DNA of 21,776 nt. Origin: Ignavibacteria bacterium UBA2333. GTDB lineage: Bacteria; Bacteroidota; Ignavibacteria; Kapaibacteriales; Kapaibacteriaceae. Numbering within the stretch: position 1 is the first letter of the stretch; each line of letters starts with the position of its first letter. Positions 17,441 through 21,776 of this stretch are shown one piece after another. The stretch is from assembly GCA_002344895.1 (NCBI GenBank), contig DDUR01000054.1:1-21776 (forward strand), read 5' to 3'. A program made the translations under genes and the position numbers. The notes under the pieces were generated by a model. It saw only the letters and a list, made by a program, of their open reading frames with translations, did no database searches and was not told the origin of the DNA.

Positions 17441-19672
17441 CTTCCAACAAGAAAGGTCATTCGTCATTTGAAGACACTTGCTCTCCTCGTCGTCCTTGTA
17501 CTCGCACTCCACGACTCGACAGCCCAGAGTGGCCTGACGTCCATTCTTGGACTGCAGCGTCGAGACGGCACGGTGGAGTATCATGTTATGAGTGGTGATC
17601 GTGTGATACGGCTGCTGAACAGTCACTGTACGGTGACGGGTATAGGAGGCACGGCACGTGCTGTTGACGTGGACCTGGGTATGGATGTAACGTATGTGGC
17701 CGAGGACAGAACGGACATACCGGTACGTGTCTACATCAGTGATGACTATGAGGAAGATGGATCGTTTCACTGTGAGCGTCTTATCGTCCAACGAAATGGT
17801 CACGACGTGGCCAGTTTTTCATCGTCGGGTTCGACAACGGCGTCGATGCGTGTCCAGACACCGACAGGTATTACTTCAGGACTCCGTGCCCTGCAGTCGC
17901 TGGTAGGCAGGGAAGAAAAGGAGGGTGACGGCAGCGTACAAGCAGGCCGCAACACCGTCCGCCCAAAGGATCCACGGGTGTTCTTCGCCCAGTATCTCGA
18001 ACGGACGAGTGCTATCCGTGCTCTCAGCGATGGATCAATTCTTGTTGGGGGGTCTACACCGTTTAATCCGTATGTAACGGTGACGGATTCCCTCGTCGAT
18101 GATTCTGTGACGATTCGCGTGTACAGGTCGATACGTGTCGACACCACAGGTACAATTCGATGGGTTGTGTACTCGGGGCCAATGCTGGGACTGACAACTT
18201 CTACGACGCTCGATTTGAGTCGAGTACTGGTTGAAGCAGAAAACGGAAATTTCTACAACTTTATTGAGTTGACGTCAGGCGGCATGAAGACGGCTGGTAC
18301 GTATCAGCCACAGCCAAAAGGTGGTCGCGATATTATGGTCTCGCGCTGGACGTCAGAGGGACGGCTTGAGTGGTCGACGTTTCTTGGTGGATTGGCCGAC
18401 GAACGCTATCCTCGAGGTGTCGTAGACGCTGAAGGAAACGTCATCGTTGGTTGTTATACACGGAGTCGTGACATCGACATGGTCAATGCGGTGATTGACA
18501 AGAAACCAAATCATTTGACGAAGACAGATGTCGTGCTCTTTAGTCTTGCAAAGGATGGCAAGAGTCTTCGCTGGAGTACCTACTTCTCGTCAGCTGATAG
18601 ATTTCTTGAGGACGATACCTTGCAAGCGGATCCACTGTATAACTATGCCGGAGCACATTTTGTTGACCTTGTCCAGGACGGCGGCAACCAGACCATTGTC
18701 GGAATCTATCAGAGTGGTGTGAGAAATCCACCGGTGACACCGGGTGCATGGATGACAGAGCCGAAGGGAGGTATGGAGACGATGATCGGTCGGTTCGACA
18801 CGGACGGACGTCTGACGTGGTGTACACTCTTGTCGTCCAAGGTTGATGATCGTCTGTATCACCTGGCACGCTATGGTGACACAGCCGTGATGGCCGTCTT
18901 CTCGTTTGAGGACAACACGATAACGGCAAAGCGTAACTGGCCGGACTCCCTGCCGGCCATCGGAGTGCCCGGACAGTCGTGGCCACCCAAGGATCGCAAG
19001 TTCAAGAATCTGATCCTGAATACCGATGGTATTCCGCGAGTTCTCTGGTCAGCCTTTCCGTATGGAATGTCACTATACCAGGTTCTTGCCGACGGACAGG
19101 TTCTTGTGTCGCCAATGGAGGATAACAGTCCTGATGCATTTTTCGATGTACCTGCCTACGAACTCAGATCTGGATTGGTTGATCTTCGCGTGTCGATCGC
19201 CAGAACCGACGGTGTGACATTAACACCACAATTCACAACGTCGCACATGAGAATGGTAGGTGCCGACATACGGATGGGTGGAGGTACGTACGCATGCCGC
19301 TCCGTCATTCCAAGTGACAGCGCCGTCATCATCGACACCAACTGGGTTGTAGTTGATACGATGAACGGTCAGTCTGCCTACGGTGCTGCCTTCCGACTTC
19401 CCAAACGAGTGTATACGAGTGTTTCTGAGGACAAACACGTACAAGAGGACCACAAGCCGGTTGTCGAGGTGCATGCAGATGCCCTACGCATAACAGCCGA
19501 TATGGATATCGTTTCAGTAACGATCCACGACATCCTTGGACGGCGTCTTGTGACAGCATCGCCGATGCTTGCAATGGCAACAATCACACGGAATGGCCTG
19601 ACGTCCGGCATCTACGTCGTTGATATTCTACTTGCCAACGGCCAACGACATGGTGTCAAGGTGGCGTGGTGA
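17438..19672 (+). CDS. T9SS-secreted SBBP-like beta-propeller protein, copy 5
   Basis: 744 residues with the shared plan; the signal peptide ends STAQSG. From about residue 110 to residue 490 it is nearly identical to copy 1 at the DNA level, including a perfect 227-bp block, at a constant 9180-bp offset that also holds at the gene ends. Patch 3 (MSLYQVLADGQVLVSPMEDN) instead resembles copy 4. Unlike its sisters it has LFSLAKDG for LFCLAKDG and SRDIDMVNAVIDK for SGDIDMVNAAIDK, so an otherwise conserved Cys is lost. It shares YSGPM with copy 1 where copies 2-4 have YCGP. It is the last gene of the array, and a perfect 9-bp inverted repeat begins directly after the stop. Confidence 0.9.
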   Translation: MLPTRKVIRHLKTLALLVVLVLALHDSTAQSGLTSILGLQRRDGTVEYHVMSGDRVIRLLNSHCTVTGIGGTARAVDVDLGMDVTYVAEDRTDIPVRVYISDDYEEDGSFHCERLIVQRNGHDVASFSSSGSTTASMRVQTPTGITSGLRALQSLVGREEKEGDGSVQAGRNTVRPKDPRVFFAQYLERTSAIRALSDGSILVGGSTPFNPYVTVTDSLVDDSVTIRVYRSIRVDTTGTIRWVVYSGPMLGLTTSTTLDLSRVLVEAENGNFYNFIELTSGGMKTAGTYQPQPKGGRDIMVSRWTSEGRLEWSTFLGGLADERYPRGVVDAEGNVIVGCYTRSRDIDMVNAVIDKKPNHLTKTDVVLFSLAKDGKSLRWSTYFSSADRFLEDDTLQADPLYNYAGAHFVDLVQDGGNQTIVGIYQSGVRNPPVTPGAWMTEPKGGMETMIGRFDTDGRLTWCTLLSSKVDDRLYHLARYGDTAVMAVFSFEDNTITAKRNWPDSLPAIGVPGQSWPPKDRKFKNLILNTDGIPRVLWSAFPYGMSLYQVLADGQVLVSPMEDNSPDAFFDVPAYELRSGLVDLRVSIARTDGVTLTPQFTTSHMRMVGADIRMGGGTYACRSVIPSDSAVIIDTNWVVVDTMNGQSAYGAAFRLPKRVYTSVSEDKHVQEDHKPVVEVHADALRITADMDIVSVTIHDILGRRLVTASPMLAMATITRNGLTSGIYVVDILLANGQRHGVKVAW

Positions 19673-19714
19673 GAAGCTGAAGTTTTGGCCTTGTCTTACC
19701 ATGTGTTCAGCTTC
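19673..19714 (+). terminator. Hairpin directly after the five-gene array
   Basis: GAAGCTGAA (19673-19681) and TTCAGCTTC (19706-19714) are a perfect 9-bp inverted repeat with a 24-nt loop, starting at the first base after the stop of copy 5. There is no T-run after the stem, so it is not a classical intrinsic terminator. It could still end or stabilise the long transcript. None of the other array boundaries has it. Confidence 0.4.
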
Positions 19715-19845
19715 GCGTCGCAAGGTACTCAACTGTGCGAACGGTACTCGTCTTCGCATGCTCCACCCTTAACCCTACCTTAAAGTCTCGTACATTATGT
19801 TAACGTACATCATCATCATACGCCATACACGTTCTCGTGAACAGA

Positions 19846-20439
19846 ATGCCCACCACCTACCGAATTGCACTCTTATCCGGAATTATGCCCCTGCTTGTGG
19901 GCGTGACGATCTTTCTTTTGTGGCTCGTGACAGACAGTGATGTGTTTATGGTTGCCGGTATTCTCACGATGTATGCCGGTACCGTCGTTGTCGTGTTTGG
20001 ACTCGTGGTTCTTGCGCGATTCTATTGGAAGGCATCAGTAGATACAGAGATTCCTCGTCGCAAACTGAAGTTGAGAACAGCACTCTGTGCGGCTCTACTA
20101 CTTATAAACTTTCCGGCTGCTGTTGGACTTTCGATCATTGCCATTTGGTTAAAAACAGAGTACTCCATCACGATCTATAATGCATCGTCGGCTATCCTAC
20201 ATGACGTGCGTGTAGTTGGCGGAGGAGAAGAGGCCTGGTTCGGTACTCTATCATCAGGGGAAAACACACAGAATTCGATATGGATATCGACTGACGGAAC
20301 ATTGAGAATCAGCGCTGTACGTGAAGGTGATACGATCTCCGGAGTTATCGATGACTACGTCACCAATAGTATGGGCGGGAACACACATGTCACGATTCAT
20401 CCCGATAAAACGATCTCGGTAAAGTATGTCAGTGACTAG
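19846..20439 (+). CDS. Small membrane protein with extracytoplasmic beta domain
   Basis: About 197 residues from ATG 19846; a GTG at 19837 would add three. Three hydrophobic segments occur in the first ~115 residues (IALLSGIMPLLVGVTIFLLW, then MVAGILTMYAGTVVVVFGLV, then ALCAALLLINFPAAVGLSII), the loop between the second and third being basic (RRKLKLR). The last ~85 residues (ITIYNASSAILHDVRVVGGG onward) look like a small beta-sandwich, probably on the periplasmic side. I do not recognise a named family. No strong ribosome binding site is visible. It is preceded by 131 bp after the hairpin, so it is probably a separate transcription unit. The stop is followed within two bases by G-rich tract B. 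Confidence 0.7.
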   Translation: MPTTYRIALLSGIMPLLVGVTIFLLWLVTDSDVFMVAGILTMYAGTVVVVFGLVVLARFYWKASVDTEIPRRKLKLRTALCAALLLINFPAAVGLSIIAIWLKTEYSITIYNASSAILHDVRVVGGGEEAWFGTLSSGENTQNSIWISTDGTLRISAVREGDTISGVIDDYVTNSMGGNTHVTIHPDKTISVKYVSD

Positions 20440-20440
20440 C

Positions 20441-20545
20441 AAGGGGAGGATGGGGGAAGATGGGGGAAGATGGGTGAGGATGGGGGAAGATGGGGGGAAT
20501 GTGAGGGAAGATGTGGGATGGTGGGGGAGGATGGGGACGGGTAGG
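20441..20545. repeat. G-rich degenerate tandem repeat, tract B
   Basis: About ten units related to GATGGGGGAA, in the same orientation as tract A and likewise starting at the stop codon of a plus-strand gene. Variant units occur in the same order as in tract A (GGGTGAGGATGGGGGAAGAT, later GGAAGATGTGGGATG), so the two tracts share ancestry rather than being independent low-complexity sequence. Long open frames on either strand here are by-products of the repeat. Confidence 0.85.
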
Positions 20546-20642
20546 CTGAATTGCATTTACTTGGTAATGATGACGAGTAGGAACATGTCGAGAATGTGGT
20601 GCTGCAAAGTATATTGTCATTGTTGCAAGTGTACGTTGCGTA

Positions 20643-20651
20643 AAAGGAGGT
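20643..20651 (+). promoter_or_regulatory. Strong Shine-Dalgarno site
   Basis: AAAGGAGGT lies 7 nt before the ATG at 20659 and is nearly the full anti-16S complement. It fixes the start of the following gene and shows that this genome uses canonical ribosome binding sites, which many Bacteroidales do not. Confidence 0.8.
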
Positions 20652-20658
20652 AGTAGGC

Positions 20659-21420
20659 ATGAAAGCACGTGGAGTTCTATGGATGCAAACGGTTGTATTG
20701 GTAGTAGGGATGTTAATGGCGACGACGGTGAAGGGACAGTTTGCCACACCGTACATGTTGCGCGGTGGTGTTGAAGACGATTCTCCAGTACTGAGTCTTT
20801 CCGTGAGTGCGGCAAGTCTGGATCCGGTACGACCCACCATTTCCCTTGATGCTGAACTCTGGAACCCACAATGGTCCTTTCGTTCGTCCAGTGAAATCGG
20901 TCTGAGTGTCCGTGGTTCGGTGGCAGTACCGGGGATTGTTTCGTCAGGTGATACGGTTCCAGGAGGACAACGCGCATTGCTGGGAAGTGGCACGGGGATA
21001 GGCGCGTCTATATGGCCGTATATCAAGTCGTATGACTTTGGATTTTTGACAACGTTCTTGTACTCACGTTTTGAACAACACGTATGGCCGAGTTTCCTTT
21101 CACCCGCGTCAACAGATCTTTCAGCACTTCGAGTTACGTACGGAGGTGTAAGTTTTGCTGCTGATGTGCAGAATCTCGTTTCCTCCGCTACGGCTGACAG
21201 TACAGAACACACATTGATTGTCTTCGAAGGCAGTTATGAACACCTACGATTGCAAAATGATGGGTTGTTTCGTGGGGTTGTGCGAGATCTTTCGAGTAAT
21301 ACGATAAGATACGGTCGTGTTCGACTCGGAGTACGACATGCATCAACGTATGTGTACGCCGAAGTTTTACGCGGTTCTGGTACGGAGGTTTGGGTTGCAG
21401 GTCTCAGTGTGCGATTGTAG
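20659..21420 (+). CDS. Predicted exported beta-rich protein
   Basis: 253 residues. The N-terminus (MKARGVLWMQTVVLVVGMLM...TVKGQ) is a clear signal peptide, with cleavage likely near residue 26. The mature part lacks helical membrane segments. It alternates polar and hydrophobic residues with aromatic ends, for example FGFLTTFLYSRF and the last strand EVWVAGLSVRL, which suggests an outer-membrane barrel or a periplasmic beta protein. The family is not recognised and there is no T9SS tail. The start is fixed by the strong ribosome binding site. The stop lies inside the end of the convergent arr-like gene, a 17-bp overlap. Confidence 0.75.
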   Translation: MKARGVLWMQTVVLVVGMLMATTVKGQFATPYMLRGGVEDDSPVLSLSVSAASLDPVRPTISLDAELWNPQWSFRSSSEIGLSVRGSVAVPGIVSSGDTVPGGQRALLGSGTGIGASIWPYIKSYDFGFLTTFLYSRFEQHVWPSFLSPASTDLSALRVTYGGVSFAADVQNLVSSATADSTEHTLIVFEGSYEHLRLQNDGLFRGVVRDLSSNTIRYGRVRLGVRHASTYVYAEVLRGSGTEVWVAGLSVRL

Positions 21421-21721
21421 GATACACAACACGCAGTCCTTCAGACGTGCGATAGGACCGTGTTGGATTTCCCGGAAACTTCTTGTCCGTAAGATTTGGA
21501 TCGTCCTCGTAGAATCCAAGTGGCTCAACGATGTAGATACGCTCGCGTCCTTCACCGAGAGCAAGTTCTGCTCCCCAGATTGCGGCCTCCAGTGTTGCCG
21601 TGAAGTAAACAAACTTTGCTGTTCTCCGTGAGCCGTAGTTTGAAGTGTATCCGTTCTGAAGAATATCACCAAGGTTGAGATCTGCCTTGGTGCCATGATA
21701 AAACGTTGGTACGGTGGACAT
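21404..21721 (-). CDS. arr: Rifampin ADP-ribosyltransferase (Arr family), short
   Basis: 105 residues. Arr enzymes inactivate rifamycins by transferring ADP-ribose from NAD+ to the C23 hydroxyl. The sequence matches Arr (PF12120) along its length: FYHGTKADL, VYFTATLEAAIWGAELA, IYIVEP and DDPNLTDKKFPGNPTRSYR. His9, Tyr39 and Asp74 have exactly the 30- and 35-residue spacing of the catalytic-position residues His19, Tyr49 and Asp84 known for Arr-ms. The usual enzyme is about 140-150 residues; here the protein ends at LRVVYPTIAH, where others continue with ~35 more residues (a VVEDW-type segment and a helix). The tail overlaps the opposite-strand gene by 17 bp, so it may be truncated; no Arr-like continuation was seen in the other frames. 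Activity is therefore uncertain. No clear ribosome binding site. Confidence 0.88.
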   Translation of the reverse strand: MSTVPTFYHGTKADLNLGDILQNGYTSNYGSRRTAKFVYFTATLEAAIWGAELALGEGRERIYIVEPLGFYEDDPNLTDKKFPGNPTRSYRTSEGLRVVYPTIAH

Positions 21722-21728
21722 TGATGTT

Positions 21729-21776
21729 GGGCGTGAGGTAGGGTTAATGGTTGGGAGGCAGATGGGGAGGCAGGTG
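21729..21776. repeat. Start of a third G-rich tract at the window edge
   Basis: A G-rich stretch with GGGAGGCAGATGGGGAGGCA runs off the window, upstream of the arr-like gene. It resembles tracts A and B in composition but not in exact unit. It contains GGTAGGGTTAA (21737-21747), whose reverse complement occurs at 19769-19779. Confidence 0.4.

Noticed and set aside
8261..19672. Diversity-generating retroelement as cause of the variation
   Set aside because: No reverse transcriptase or template repeat is present, and differences come as exchanged blocks rather than adenine-specific substitutions.
20436..21212. 258-residue minus-strand frame rich in Pro, Ser and His
   Set aside because: Its C-terminal half is the translated complement of G-rich tract B and the rest is the antisense of a gene with a strong ribosome binding site.

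Overview
The window looks like a chromosomal stretch from a Gram-negative bacterium of the Fibrobacterota-Chlorobiota-Bacteroidota (FCB) superphylum. Six large proteins end in a type IX secretion (T9SS) type-A C-terminal sorting domain, a system largely confined to that group. The mid-range GC content, clear Shine-Dalgarno sites and SBBP-type propellers are more suggestive of an Ignavibacteria/Kapabacteria-like lineage than of classical Bacteroides. That placement is inference. No rRNA, tRNA, CRISPR array, transposase, integrase or phage gene was seen.

Layout. (1) 28-756, minus strand: a six-helix DUF1361 membrane protein with a DNA-encoded pentapeptide repeat near its N-terminus. (2) 757-966: a short divergent promoter region holding a nested palindrome. 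(3) 967-2045, plus strand: a lipoprotein, then a small cytosolic protein whose last codons run into a G-rich repeat tract. (4) 2046-2536: the G-rich tract and an AT-rich stretch without a convincing gene. (5) 2537-19672, plus strand, about 17 kb: a 1899-residue secreted multidomain protein (FG-GAP repeats, a glycosidase-like barrel, T9SS tail) followed by five tandem paralogues of 743-746 residues, each with a signal peptide, a conserved N-terminal domain, an SBBP-like beta-propeller and a T9SS tail. Gaps are 24, 111, 112, 4 and 4 bp, and a hairpin follows the last gene, so the six genes probably form one transcription unit. (6) 19846-20439: a small three-helix membrane protein, followed at once by a second G-rich tract. 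(7) 20659-21420: a secreted, beta-rich protein with a near-perfect ribosome binding site. (8) 21404-21721, minus strand: a short rifampin ADP-ribosyltransferase (Arr) with all three catalytic-position residues but an early C-terminus. It converges on, and overlaps, the preceding gene.

The most interesting part is the five-gene array. The copies are mosaics: an almost invariant framework carries three variable patches, and different patches group the copies differently (patch 1: copies 1=5 and 2=4; patch 2: 1=5 and 3=4; patch 3: 1=3 and 4~5). Perfect DNA identity over 149-236 bp is interrupted by divergent blocks. This is the signature of repeated gene conversion or unequal recombination between secreted, probably surface-displayed propellers. 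Copy 4 reads as a patchwork of segments matching copies 2, 3 and 5. I saw no reverse transcriptase or recombinase, so homologous recombination is the simplest driver. A role in surface variation or ligand diversification is inferred, not shown.
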